From Ruegeria spongiae (GTDB lineage Bacteria > Pseudomonadota > Alphaproteobacteria > Rhodobacterales > Rhodobacteraceae): a stretch of 64,000 bases of DNA. The DNA lies in NCBI RefSeq assembly GCF_023502395.1, contig NZ_JAMFMB010000019.1:34390-98389 (forward strand), read 5' to 3'. The translations under genes were made by a program, and so were the position numbers. Each line of letters begins with the position of its first letter. Positions within the stretch are counted from its first letter, which is position 1. Below the pieces are notes generated by a model that saw only the letters and a program-made list of their open reading frames with translations, had not been told where the DNA came from and ran no database searches. Positions 20,924 to 29,557 of the stretch are shown here, piece after piece.

Positions 20924-21238
20924 TTACATCTCGATGATTTCCGCCACCTCGACGGAACCTGACCCGTCCGCGACCATCGGGCAGCCCTTGGCCATTTCGG
21001 TGGCTGCTTCAATCGAATCAGCCTTGACCACGGTGTAGCCCGAGATCGGATTCGCCCCGCCATCATCGGCCACACCCGCGGCGCTGACGGTTTTTGACAT
21101 GCCAACCGGCGCGCCGGGGATTTCCAGCGAAGGGCCCATTTTCTCGAACCATGCGCCCCAGGCGGCCATGGTCTTTTCGACTTCGGCAGGGTCTTCGGGG
21201 CGGGTTCCGCCGTGATAGGCAAAGATGAATTGCGGCAT
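20924..21238 (-). CDS. YciI-like / DGPF-domain protein
   Basis: A 104-residue protein starting MPQFIFAYHGG, with the ferredoxin-like YCII fold pattern (WGAWFEKMG, ISGYTVVKADSIEAATEMAKGCP). The start has GAGGG upstream. It is third in a run with an SRPBCC protein and an ArsR regulator on the same strand, a combination often found together. Activity is unknown. Confidence 0.75.
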   Translation of the reverse strand: MPQFIFAYHGGTRPEDPAEVEKTMAAWGAWFEKMGPSLEIPGAPVGMSKTVSAAGVADDGGANPISGYTVVKADSIEAATEMAKGCPMVADGSGSVEVAEIIEM

Positions 21239-21260
21239 AAAGAAACCCTCCGGTTGGTGC

Positions 21261-21689
21261 TTATTGAATCTGTGCGTCCAGCTTGCGCAGCGACGAGGTC
21301 CAGCCCTTTTCGTGGTTGGCGGCGATATCCGCATCGCTCAAATCGCGGTGATCGAGGATCAGCCGCGCGCCGGTCTCGGTGTCCTCGACGGTCAGGATCA
21401 CATGGCTTTCGGCCCCGCGCGCGTCCGCGTCATCATGCCAACCCCAGGTGAAGCCCACCGATTTCGGCGGGTCGACATGGGTGACGTGGCCCGACACCTT
21501 GAAGCGCTCCCCCTCTTCATTCACCATGACCGAATACCACGGCCCCTTGCGGGTGAAATCCAGGTCATGCTCGGGCACATGTAATCCCTCGGGACCCCAC
21601 CATTTCAATAACTTGTCCGGATCACTGACCCAGGCGAACAGCGTCTCGGCACTGATCGGATAGTGGCGTTCCAGCCGCAGCTCGCTCAT
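21261..21689 (-). CDS. SRPBCC (AHSA1-type) domain protein
   Basis: A 142-residue START-like hydrophobic-cavity protein: RHYPISAETLFAWVSDPDKLLKWWGPEG at the N-terminus and GWTSSLRKLDAQI in the C-terminal helix. Such proteins bind small hydrophobic ligands; none can be named here. The ATG overlaps the ArsR gene stop by four bases, so the two are co-translated. Confidence 0.82.
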   Translation of the reverse strand: MSELRLERHYPISAETLFAWVSDPDKLLKWWGPEGLHVPEHDLDFTRKGPWYSVMVNEEGERFKVSGHVTHVDPPKSVGFTWGWHDDADARGAESHVILTVEDTETGARLILDHRDLSDADIAANHEKGWTSSLRKLDAQIQ

Positions 21690-22009
21690 GCTTGGTCCTC
21701 CAGGGTGATGGCGGCGTCCAGCCGGTCCAGGCTGGCCTCCCAGAACGCGCGTTTCGAAATCGTCCAGTCGGCAATGGCCCTCAGACCATGCCCGTCAACG
21801 GTATAGAGCCGATGGGTGCCCTGCACCCGCTGCCGGACAAGCCCGGCCTCTCGCAGCACCTTGAGATGCCGCGAAATGGCGGCGCCCGACATGCCGCGCC
21901 CTTCGATCAAGTCCCCGGCGGCAAGCTCTCCTTCGGTCATGAGCTGTTCGACGATCGACATACGGGTCTGATCGGACAGGGCGGAGAAGGCTTTTATAAC
22001 AGTCGTCAT
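21686..22009 (-). CDS. ArsR-family transcriptional regulator
   Basis: A 107-residue winged-helix repressor: AFSALSDQTRMSIVEQLMTEG, then MSGAAISRHLKVLREAGLVRQRVQG as helix-turn-helix and wing. The metal-binding ELCVCDL cysteine motif of true arsenic sensors is absent, so it is probably one of the non-metal regulators that accompany SRPBCC genes. It likely represses its own operon through a palindrome just upstream. Confidence 0.85.
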   Translation of the reverse strand: MTTVIKAFSALSDQTRMSIVEQLMTEGELAAGDLIEGRGMSGAAISRHLKVLREAGLVRQRVQGTHRLYTVDGHGLRAIADWTISKRAFWEASLDRLDAAITLEDQA

Positions 22010-22033
22010 GCGCGATTGTTAACACAGGCGCTA

Positions 22034-22051
22034 ATTAACGTAAATGTTAAT
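22034..22051. promoter_or_regulatory. Candidate ArsR operator
   Basis: The inverted repeat ATTAAC-(6)-GTTAAT lies 25 bases upstream of the ArsR start codon. Location and symmetry fit an autoregulatory operator; binding is inferred. Confidence 0.45.
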
Positions 22052-22179
22052 GATTGGGGCGGCGATGGTCGGGCCTTTGACCGGTATGGAATGTGGCAAA
22101 GTTCATAGACAGCGCAAAGCGCCAGCCGTTAATGTTCTTCTACAGATCACGTTTGAATAACTTTTTAGGAGATTTTGTG

Positions 22180-22497
22180 ATGGTCAGGACCCTGATCCCT
22201 GTCGCTTTTGGAGTTTCGGTACTTGTGGCCGGCTGCACGCCACCCTGGTCGGGGCAGACCACCACGACAACAACCACAGCCCCCGAACCGGCTGTTACGA
22301 CGGCACCCGCACCCACAACCACGACACCGCAAGCAACACGCGCTGCGTCCACGACCACAGTCACGACTGAAACCGAGCCGGAAGAGTCGAAAATCAAACC
22401 GCTGCCTGGCGATAACCGCGAAGGCGGCGGCGGTGGAGGCGGCGGCGGTGGAGGCGGCGGCGGCGGCGGTGGAGGCGGCGGCGGCTGGGGCGGCTAA
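22180..22497 (+). CDS. Small lipoprotein with Thr/Pro linker and polyglycine tail
   Basis: A 105-residue protein. MVRTLIPVAFGVSVLVAGC is a lipoprotein signal with the lipid Cys at 19. A Thr/Ala/Pro-rich low-complexity linker follows (about 25-70), then a charged segment (EPEESKIKPLPGDNREG), then 21 consecutive glycines and WGG at the end. ATG 22180 follows AGGAG; upstream in-frame Met codons would bury the signal. It ends 15 bases before the caspase-fold gene, so the two are probably one operon, perhaps a surface anchor for the secreted protease. No function is known. Confidence 0.7.
   Translation: MVRTLIPVAFGVSVLVAGCTPPWSGQTTTTTTTAPEPAVTTAPAPTTTTPQATRAASTTTVTTETEPEESKIKPLPGDNREGGGGGGGGGGGGGGGGGGGGGWGG
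22423..22485 (+). repeat. GGN tandem repeat encoding 21 glycines
   Basis: Three imperfect 15-base units, each several GGC codons followed by GGT GGA, make up the polyglycine tract. All changes by slippage in steps of three would keep the frame, so tail length could vary without loss of the protein. Confidence 0.85.
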
Positions 22498-22512
22498 TCA
22501 AGGAGTGTATCC

Positions 22513-24843
22513 ATGCCTGTCAGCAAACGGGACTTCCTGCGTCTGATCGCCTCTCTGGGCGTCAGCGGAACATTGGGGCTGAATCTGATACCACCCGTGC
22601 ATGCGCAAGGAACGCGCGCACTGCGGCTGGCGGGCGGCGGGCCGCGTATCGGCATCGTGGTCGGCAACCAGAGCTATGACAATGTCGACGATCTGGGCAA
22701 TGCCGCCAAGGATGCACATGACATGGCCGCGCTGCTGCGCGAGTTCCGGTTCAAGGTCTTTGATGGCTACGACCTGGACAAGCGCGGCTTTGAACAGCTT
22801 CTGCGAAACGCGGTGCTCAACATCCCGCAGGGGGCGGATGTTGTGTTCTATTATGCCGGGCATGGCATCCAGATCGGGCGGCGGAATTATCTTCTGCCCA
22901 TCGATGCGAAATTCGAAAGCGTCTACGATCTGCCGATGGAGACAATGACGCTTGACCGGGTGATTGATACATTGGCGGCGCGCGGCTCGGCCCATGTGGC
23001 CATTCTGGATTCCTGTCGCGACAATCCGTTCCAGAGCATCCGGCTGGCCGCCGATCTGGACGCCAACCTGTTCGAGACCCGCGCTGGATTCGAGGTGTTC
23101 CGCACCCCGTTAAACTCTCTGATCGCCTATTCGACCTCACCCGGCGCACTGGCACTGGATGGGGCGGAAGGCGGCAACAGCCCTTATACCGCTGCCGTGC
23201 TGAAAGCGGCCCGAGCGTCGCCGGGCGAGAATATCCTGCAGCTTTTCCCGGTGATCCGCGAGCAGGTCCATAGCGAGACCGGCGGTGTCCAGGTACCGTG
23301 GGAAAGCTCGACCCTGGTGCGGCCTTTCTATCTGACGCAGGCCCAGGCCGATGCGCCCAGCGCCGCACCCGGCGATGCGCCGCCCGAGGTGCTGAACGTG
23401 GATGCGCGGTTCGACCGGCTCGTCCCGCTCGACGATGCCATTTCGGATCTGATCGGCGCAGACATTGCCTCTGCCGCGTTGATCGAAGCTGCGGCGAAGG
23501 GCGCGATCGTCTTGAACGGTGACACCTCTGGCCCGATCGTTGGCTACGCACCGGATATCACCGATATAAGGGCCGAGGATCTGATTGACCCCAGAGTCTC
23601 GGACCGCTTCAGCGTAGAGGTCACCTCAGGCGCCGGGACCGCAAGGCGCGTCGATGTGGCGTTGAACCTGACCTTCGACCCCTGTGACCTGGCGGCGGGG
23701 GCTGCGCTGGATCTGAACGGTGTGGGCGTCTACCGGCTGCCCAACGAGCTTGATCTGACGGGCGGGCTTGCCGCCTGCGAGGCCTCGGTGCGGGCCGATC
23801 CCGACAATGCCCGGTTCCGCTATCAGCTTGGGCGGCTGCAACAGAGCACCAAGCAGCTTGAAAAGGCATACGAGAATTTCGAGGCCGCGGCCGAGGCCGG
23901 TCATATCCGGGCCAAATACGGTCTGGCGGTGCTGCTCGATTCCAAGCGGATCGACCGGGACGTGACCAAGATCCCCTATGAGCCGGACCGGGCACTGGCC
24001 CTGATGGAAGACGGGATCAAGGAACAGGACCCCTATGCCATGCACCGGCTGGGCCGCCGCCTGATGCGCAATGGCGAGACCGCCGAAGAACGCCAGCGCG
24101 GGTTCGAGTTGATGGAGCGCGCGGTCGAGTTGGGCCACACCTTCTCGATGAACGAACTGGGCTATTACTTTCTGGCCAAGGGCACGGATCACTACCTGCC
24201 GGAACGCGGCATGCGCTATCTGACTGCCTCGGAACAGCGCGAAGACATCTATGGCTACGACAATCTGGGCTTTGTCGCGCTGAGTGGTCTGGACGGCAAC
24301 CCTGCCGACTGGCAAAAAGCGCTGAAATGGTTCACGCGCGCCTCTAATGGCGGCCACCCCACTGCGCCTGCAAACATCGCGCGGATGATCCTGAACGATC
24401 AGGTGCCGGGCAAGACCGGCAAGGATGCGCTGGGCTGGTATGACATCGCGCTGGCACGCGGGGATGCCTGGGGCGGCGCAAACGGCGCGATCATTATCCT
24501 CAATGGCCGTGCTCGGGGCGTCAATGCGGCCGAAGCCGGGATACGCGCGGCCAAGGCCTCGCTGCTGGCCAATGAGGAACCCGCCGCTCTGGCGCGCCAG
24601 AACCTGGACACGCTGTCGCGCAGCGATATCGACCGGGCGTTGCAGACATTGCTGAACGAATTGGGCGAGCCAGTGGGTGTCGATGGTCAGGCCGGGCCGT
24701 CCACGCAGGCCGCATTGGAGCGGGTGAGCGCGGCAAACGGTGTGCCGGTGCCCTTTGCCGCCACCCAGGACCCGACCGAGCGGCTGTTGCTTGCCGCCAA
24801 GGTCTATTGGGCGCAGAACCCGGTGCGGTTCGATCTGTTCTGA
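22513..24843 (+). CDS. Exported caspase-fold protein with Sel1-type repeats and a C-terminal peptidoglycan-binding-like segment
   Basis: A 776-residue protein. The N-terminus (SKRDFLRLIASLG..., ending VHAQ) looks like a Tat-type signal with Lys-Arg in place of the twin arginines. A peptidase C14 domain follows (about 45-270) with the His in FYYAGHGIQ (His117) and Cys in AILDSCRDNPF (Cys168), so the dyad is intact. Residues about 440-690 are Sel1/TPR-like helical repeats (YQLGRLQQSTKQLEKAYENF, MHRLGRRLMRNGE, MNELGYYFLA). The last 80 residues resemble a PG_binding_1 unit (GVDGQAGPSTQAALERV). A cell-envelope protease or scaffold is likely; substrates are unknown. Its stop abuts the convergent serB stop. 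Confidence 0.82.
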   Translation: MPVSKRDFLRLIASLGVSGTLGLNLIPPVHAQGTRALRLAGGGPRIGIVVGNQSYDNVDDLGNAAKDAHDMAALLREFRFKVFDGYDLDKRGFEQLLRNAVLNIPQGADVVFYYAGHGIQIGRRNYLLPIDAKFESVYDLPMETMTLDRVIDTLAARGSAHVAILDSCRDNPFQSIRLAADLDANLFETRAGFEVFRTPLNSLIAYSTSPGALALDGAEGGNSPYTAAVLKAARASPGENILQLFPVIREQVHSETGGVQVPWESSTLVRPFYLTQAQADAPSAAPGDAPPEVLNVDARFDRLVPLDDAISDLIGADIASAALIEAAAKGAIVLNGDTSGPIVGYAPDITDIRAEDLIDPRVSDRFSVEVTSGAGTARRVDVALNLTFDPCDLAAGAALDLNGVGVYRLPNELDLTGGLAACEASVRADPDNARFRYQLGRLQQSTKQLEKAYENFEAAAEAGHIRAKYGLAVLLDSKRIDRDVTKIPYEPDRALALMEDGIKEQDPYAMHRLGRRLMRNGETAEERQRGFELMERAVELGHTFSMNELGYYFLAKGTDHYLPERGMRYLTASEQREDIYGYDNLGFVALSGLDGNPADWQKALKWFTRASNGGHPTAPANIARMILNDQVPGKTGKDALGWYDIALARGDAWGGANGAIIILNGRARGVNAAEAGIRAAKASLLANEEPAALARQNLDTLSRSDIDRALQTLLNELGEPVGVDGQAGPSTQAALERVSAANGVPVPFAATQDPTERLLLAAKVYWAQNPVRFDLF

Positions 24844-25719
24844 TCAGGTCTTGAATTCGCTGCGCGCATAACCTTGCAGATACAGCAGTGCTGTCAGATC
24901 GCCGTGATTGATCCGTACATCACATTGCGCGGCGACTGACGGCTTGGCGTGCAGCGCAACGCCGGTTCCGGCGCGTTGCAGCATACCCAGATCATTGGCA
25001 CCGTCACCCACCGCCAGCACATCCGTTTCAAAAATCCCCAGCCGTGTGCTGATCTGTTCCAGTGCCTCAATCTTGGCTTCGCGGCCCAGAATCGGGCGGG
25101 CGACATCGCCGGTCAGCGCGCCGTTTTCTACCAGCAGCGTGTTGGCGCGGTTCTCGTCAAACCCAAGCTGCGCCGCGACCGAAGCTGTGAAGGCAGTGAA
25201 CCCGCCCGAGACCAGCGCGCAATATCCGCCATTGGCCCGCATTGTGGCCAGCAACTCGCGGCCTCCCGGCATCAGGGTGATCCGCTCGGCCAGAACCTTG
25301 TCGATCACCGTTTCCGCCAACCCGCGCAACAAGCCCACACGCTCGATCAGCGCGCCTTCGAAATCCAGCTCACCATTCATCGCGCGAGCGGTAATGGCGC
25401 TGACCCGTTCGCCGAACCCGGCCTCGGCGGCCAGCTCATCGATGCATTCCTGCTGGATCATGGTGCTGTCCATATCGGCCAGCAGCATCCTTTTGCGGCG
25501 CCCTTCGGAGGGCTGCACCACCAGATCAACCGCCAGTTTCTGCAAATCTTCCCAGACCTGCCAGCGATTGTCGGGCATCGCGGGCAACGGGAACTCTGCC
25601 GCCTCATCGGGGCTGAGCCAGGTCACGTCCCCCCCGCCCCAGGCATTGCGCAGTGATTCGATCAGCGCCGGATCAAGCGTTGGCGTATCAGGAGCAGTCA
25701 GCAGGGTGGCGATATACAT
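24844..25719 (-). CDS. serB: Phosphoserine phosphatase
   Basis: HAD phosphatase for the last step of serine synthesis. It has 291 residues: an N-terminal regulatory part, then LLADMDSTMIQQECIDELA (nucleophile Asp in DMDST), ALVSGGFTAFT, and AVGDGANDLGMLQRAG. The start is MYIATLLTAPDTPT; a 43-residue upstream extension lies in the serC leader and is rejected. It diverges from serC-serA, putting all three serine genes together. Confidence 0.95.
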   Translation of the reverse strand: MYIATLLTAPDTPTLDPALIESLRNAWGGGDVTWLSPDEAAEFPLPAMPDNRWQVWEDLQKLAVDLVVQPSEGRRKRMLLADMDSTMIQQECIDELAAEAGFGERVSAITARAMNGELDFEGALIERVGLLRGLAETVIDKVLAERITLMPGGRELLATMRANGGYCALVSGGFTAFTASVAAQLGFDENRANTLLVENGALTGDVARPILGREAKIEALEQISTRLGIFETDVLAVGDGANDLGMLQRAGTGVALHAKPSVAAQCDVRINHGDLTALLYLQGYARSEFKT

Positions 25720-25800
25720 GGGTGCAAAGTTTCCGATAGGCGGCGACGGCGTCGCGTTTGTCACATGAACCGGCGCTCTAACGCCAAATTCGCTCTTGTG

Positions 25801-25878
25801 AAACCCCGGATCGCCCCGTAGTTCCGTCCGTGGGACACCCCTCCCCAACGAGGGGCGCTTATCTGGAAGGGTAGCATC
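25801..25878 (+). promoter_or_regulatory. serC leader (candidate cis-regulatory RNA)
   Basis: The region before serC holds two hairpins: GTCC/GGAC (25826-25836) and CCCCTC/GAGGGG (25838-25855). The ribosome site GGAAGG follows. A serC leader RNA has been described upstream of serC-serA in some alphaproteobacteria, with the final stem reaching the ribosome site. Here ACCCCTCC (25837-25844) could instead pair with GGAAGGGT (25865-25872), hiding the ribosome site, so two exclusive folds are possible. The match to the published motif is from memory of its description, not an alignment. Confidence 0.6.
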
Positions 25879-27033
25879 ATGGCTATTTCACAACCGGCAA
25901 CGCGGCCGGCAAATCCGCGTTTTTCCTCTGGCCCCTGCGCCAAACCCCCCACATTCGATCTCACGAAACTCGCCGATGCCGCCTTGGGCCGTTCGCACCG
26001 TGCCGCCATTGGCAAGGACAAGCTGAAGGCCGCCATCGAAGGCACGCGCGAGATCCTGGGCATCCCTGCTGACTACAAGATCGGCATCGTTCCGGCCTCG
26101 GATACCGGTGCTATGGAAATGGCACTCTGGTCGCTGTTGGGTGACCGCAAGGTCGAGATGCTGGCCTGGGAAAGCTTTGGCGCGGGCTGGGTGACCGATG
26201 TGGTCAAGCAGCTCAAGGTCGAGGCCGAAGTCAAAACCGCCGACTATGGCAAGATCGTCGATCTGGCCTCGGTGGATTTCGCCAATGATGTTGTCTTCAC
26301 CTGGAACGGCACCACCTCGGGCGTGAAGGTTCCCAATGGCGACTGGATCGCGGATGACCGTCAGGGCCTGACCATCTGCGACGCCACCAGCGCCGCTTTT
26401 GCGATGGATCTGCCCTGGGACAAGCTGGATGTGACCACGTTCAGCTGGCAGAAGGTGCTGGGCGGCGAAGCGGCCCACGGCATGTTGATCCTGAGCCCCC
26501 GCGCGGTCGAACGGCTGGAAAGCTACACGCCCGCATGGCCGCTGCCCAAGATTTTCCGCCTCACCAAAGCCGGCAAGCTGATCGACGGCATCTTCACCGG
26601 CGCGACCATCAACACGCCGTCCATGCTGGCGGTCGAGGATTACCTCTTTGCGCTGGACTGGGCGCGCTCGGTTGGCGGCCTCAAGGGTCTGATCGCCCTT
26701 GCCGAGGCCAATGCAGATGCGGTGCACGCATTTTGCAACCAGAACGACTGGATCGAAAATCTGGCCGAGGATGCGGCGACGCGTTCCAACACCTCGGTCT
26801 GCCTGAAGTTCACCGACGCAAAAATCGCCGATGGCGCGGGTTTTGCCAAGGCCGTGGCCAAACGGCTGGAGGCGGAGAATATCGCGCTGGATATCGGCGC
26901 TTATCGCGACGCCCCTGCGGGCCTGCGCATCTGGTGCGGCGGTACAGTCGAAACCTCGGATATCGAGGCGATGCTGCCTTGGCTCGAATGGGCCTATCAT
27001 GCAGAGCTTGCCGCCCAGACCGAGGCGGCCTGA
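25879..27033 (+). CDS. serC: Phosphoserine aminotransferase
   Basis: PLP enzyme making phosphoserine from 3-phosphohydroxypyruvate and glutamate. It has 384 residues and belongs to the alphaproteobacterial/archaeal-like subgroup: [13 protein letters not shown] at the start, [33 protein letters not shown], and the PLP lysine in [13 protein letters not shown]. It is followed by serA after 71 bases in an operon and preceded by a candidate RNA leader. Confidence 0.95.
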   Translation: MAISQPATRPANPRFSSGPCAKPPTFDLTKLADAALGRSHRAAIGKDKLKAAIEGTREILGIPADYKIGIVPASDTGAMEMALWSLLGDRKVEMLAWESFGAGWVTDVVKQLKVEAEVKTADYGKIVDLASVDFANDVVFTWNGTTSGVKVPNGDWIADDRQGLTICDATSAAFAMDLPWDKLDVTTFSWQKVLGGEAAHGMLILSPRAVERLESYTPAWPLPKIFRLTKAGKLIDGIFTGATINTPSMLAVEDYLFALDWARSVGGLKGLIALAEANADAVHAFCNQNDWIENLAEDAATRSNTSVCLKFTDAKIADGAGFAKAVAKRLEAENIALDIGAYRDAPAGLRIWCGGTVETSDIEAMLPWLEWAYHAELAAQTEAA

Positions 27034-27104
27034 CGCACGCCTTCTGCGCTTGAACGGGGCCCGCGCGGCCCCGCCCCCTTTCTATATTATCAAGGACCAG
27101 AGAA

Positions 27105-28700
27105 ATGGCCCCCAAAGTACTCGTCTCCGACAAGCTGAGCGAAACCGCCGTGCAGATCTTTCGCGATCGCGGCATCGATGTGGATTTTGAACCCGATCTG
27201 GGCAAGGACAAGGACCGGCTGGCCGAGATGATCACCCAGTATGACGGCCTCGCCATCCGCTCGGCCACCAAGGTGACCGAAAAGATCCTCGCCAATGCCG
27301 ACAACCTCAAGGTCATCGCCCGCGCCGGGATCGGCACCGACAATATCGACAAGGATGCCGCCTCGAAAAAAGGCGTGATCGTGATGAACACGCCGTTTGG
27401 CAACATGATCACCACCGCTGAACACGCCATTGCGATGATGTTCGCCGTGGCGCGGCAAATCCCCGAGGCCAGCGCCTCGACCCATGCGGGCAAATGGGAG
27501 AAGTCCAAGTTCATGGGGGTCGAGCTGACCAACAAGACCCTGGGCGTGATCGGTGCGGGCAATATCGGTGGCATCGTTTGCGACCGCGCCCGTGGGCTGA
27601 AAATGAAAGTCATCGCCTATGATCCCTTCCTGGGTCAGGAGAAGGCCGACCAGATGGGCGTCGAAAAGGTCGAGCTGGACGCGCTGCTGGAACGCGCCGA
27701 TTTCATCACTCTGCATGTGCCCTTTACCGAGCAGACCGCAAACATCCTGAGCCGCGAAAACCTTGCCAAGACCAAGAAAGGCGTCCGCATCATCAACTGC
27801 GCCCGTGGCGGGTTGGTCGACGAGGAAGCGCTGGCTGAAATGCTGCAATCGGGCCATGTGGCCGGTGCCGCCTTTGACGTCTTTGCCGAGGAACCGGCCA
27901 AGGAAAACGCGCTGTTCAATCTGCCCAACGTGGTCTGCACCCCGCATTTGGGCGCCGCCACCACCGAAGCGCAAGAAAACGTCGCCCTGCAGGTGGCCGA
28001 GCAGATGTCGAACTATCTGCTGACCGGCGCGGTGGAAAACGCGTTGAACATGCCCAGCGTGACCGCCGAAGAGGCCAAGGTCATGGGCCCGTGGATCAAG
28101 CTGGCCGGGCATCTGGGCAGCTTCGTCGGTCAAATGACCGACGAGCCGGTCAAGGCGATCAACATTCTCTATGACGGTGTCGCCGCCGAGATGAATCTGG
28201 CCGCACTGAACTGTGCCGCAGTCGCCGGGATCATGAAAAAGTTCAACCCCGAGGTGAACATGGTCTCGGCCCCCGTGGCCGCAAAAGAGCGTGGCATCCA
28301 GATCAGCACAACCAATCAGGACAAATCCGGCGCTTTTGAGGGCTATATCAAGGTGACCGTGGTGACGGATACCCGTGAGCGTTCGATCGGCGGCACGGTG
28401 TTCAGCGACGGCAAGCCGCGTTTCATCCAGATCAAAGGCATCAATATCGACGCCGAGATCGGGCGGCACATGCTCTATACCACCAACGAGGATGTCCCCG
28501 GCATCATCGGCGCGCTGGGTCAGACCATGGGTGGCAGCGGCGTGAACATCGCAAACTTTACACTGGGCCGTGCCGGTGCAGGGCGCGAGGCCATCGCGCT
28601 GCTCTATGTCGACGAACCGGTTCCCGCCGAGGCACGTGCGAAGCTGGCCGAGACGGGGCTGTTCAAGCAGATCAAGCCGCTGGAATTCGACGTAGCCTGA
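27105..28700 (+). CDS. serA: D-3-phosphoglycerate dehydrogenase
   Basis: First enzyme of serine synthesis, oxidising 3-phosphoglycerate with NAD. It has 531 residues of the long type: NAD fold (LGVIGAGNIGGIVCDRARG), catalytic region with INCARGGLVDEEAL and TPHLGAATTEAQENVA, an intervening domain (about 320-450), and a C-terminal ACT domain (GRHMLYTTNEDVPGIIGALG) that usually mediates serine feedback. AAGGA precedes the ATG. A strong terminator follows. Confidence 0.96.
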   Translation: MAPKVLVSDKLSETAVQIFRDRGIDVDFEPDLGKDKDRLAEMITQYDGLAIRSATKVTEKILANADNLKVIARAGIGTDNIDKDAASKKGVIVMNTPFGNMITTAEHAIAMMFAVARQIPEASASTHAGKWEKSKFMGVELTNKTLGVIGAGNIGGIVCDRARGLKMKVIAYDPFLGQEKADQMGVEKVELDALLERADFITLHVPFTEQTANILSRENLAKTKKGVRIINCARGGLVDEEALAEMLQSGHVAGAAFDVFAEEPAKENALFNLPNVVCTPHLGAATTEAQENVALQVAEQMSNYLLTGAVENALNMPSVTAEEAKVMGPWIKLAGHLGSFVGQMTDEPVKAINILYDGVAAEMNLAALNCAAVAGIMKKFNPEVNMVSAPVAAKERGIQISTTNQDKSGAFEGYIKVTVVTDTRERSIGGTVFSDGKPRFIQIKGINIDAEIGRHMLYTTNEDVPGIIGALGQTMGGSGVNIANFTLGRAGAGREAIALLYVDEPVPAEARAKLAETGLFKQIKPLEFDVA

Positions 28701-28721
28701 GGCGCCATACGCATTCAGATC

Positions 28722-28749
28722 GGCCGTCCCATCCGGGGCGGCCTTTTTT
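28722..28749 (+). terminator. Intrinsic terminator of the serC-serA operon
   Basis: The nine-pair stem GGCCGTCCC/GGGGCGGCC (one G-U pair), with loop ATCC, is followed directly by six T residues. It lies 22 bases past the serA stop. Confidence 0.9.
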
Positions 28750-28828
28750 GTACAGTGAAGGCACGACAAAACACTTTCCCTTCGCGCCGCGACGCGGCAC
28801 AAACTCGGCAACAGCCACGGAGGCGCGG

Positions 28829-29557
28829 ATGACGGACCCGATTTATGCGATAGGCGACATTCACGGACAGTTGGATGAGTTGCATCGTGCCCTGTCGCTG
28901 ATCGAGGCCGATGGCGGCGCGGATGCCCGCGTCGTCTTTCTCGGCGACTATGTCGATCGCGGCCCTGACAGCCGGGCGGTGATTGATCTGCTGATCGAGG
29001 GGCAGCAGGCGCAGCGGAACTGGATCACGCTGCTGGGCAATCACGACCGCATGTTTGCGTGGTTCATGGAAGACGTGCCGCGCCACGACCCGCATATGCT
29101 GGTCGGCTATCACTGGCTGCACGACCGGCTTGGTGGCGTTGAAACGCTTCAAAGCTATGGCGTGACCTTCGAAGCGCGGACCCGGCTTGCGGATTTGCAT
29201 GCCAGTGCAAAAGAGATCATACCGCAGGCCCATGTCGATTTCCTGCGCGGGTTGCAACCGATGTTCGAAACGCCCGATCTGGCCTTTGTCCACGCCGGCA
29301 TCCGCCCCGGCGTGCCTTTGACCCAGCAGAGTGAGAACGATCTGGTCTGGATCAGGCAAAGCTTTCACGCCTGTTTAGAGCCACATCCAAAGCTGATCGT
29401 GCATGGCCACACACCGGTCGATGTTCCCAGCCACTACGGAAACCGGATCAATCTGGACAGCGGAGCCGGTTATGGCCAGCCTCTTACCACGGCTGTGTTC
29501 GAAGGCTCGAATTGCAGTGTTTTAACCAATCGCGGACGTGTCCCGCTTTTGCCCTAA
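28829..29557 (+). CDS. Calcineurin-type Ser/Thr phosphatase (metallophosphoesterase)
   Basis: A 242-residue PPP-type phosphatase with the metal-site motifs in order: [12 protein letters not shown] (near 7), [31 protein letters not shown], and IVHGHTPV. The start [13 protein letters not shown] is set by the conserved beginning; 27 upstream residues are not. The stop overlaps the convergent tdh stop by three bases. The physiological substrate is unknown; such proteins may act on phosphoproteins or dinucleotides. Confidence 0.88.
   Translation: MTDPIYAIGDIHGQLDELHRALSLIEADGGADARVVFLGDYVDRGPDSRAVIDLLIEGQQAQRNWITLLGNHDRMFAWFMEDVPRHDPHMLVGYHWLHDRLGGVETLQSYGVTFEARTRLADLHASAKEIIPQAHVDFLRGLQPMFETPDLAFVHAGIRPGVPLTQQSENDLVWIRQSFHACLEPHPKLIVHGHTPVDVPSHYGNRINLDSGAGYGQPLTTAVFEGSNCSVLTNRGRVPLLP

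Noticed and set aside
22261..22380. ACA/ACC-rich stretch looking like a tandem repeat or CRISPR-like array
   Set aside because: It is the Thr/Pro-rich linker of the lipoprotein gene; there are no repeat-spacer units. No CRISPR array was seen in the window.
27090..28811. Minus-strand frame of 573 codons
   Set aside because: Shadow of serA; His/Gly-rich and without recognisable domains.
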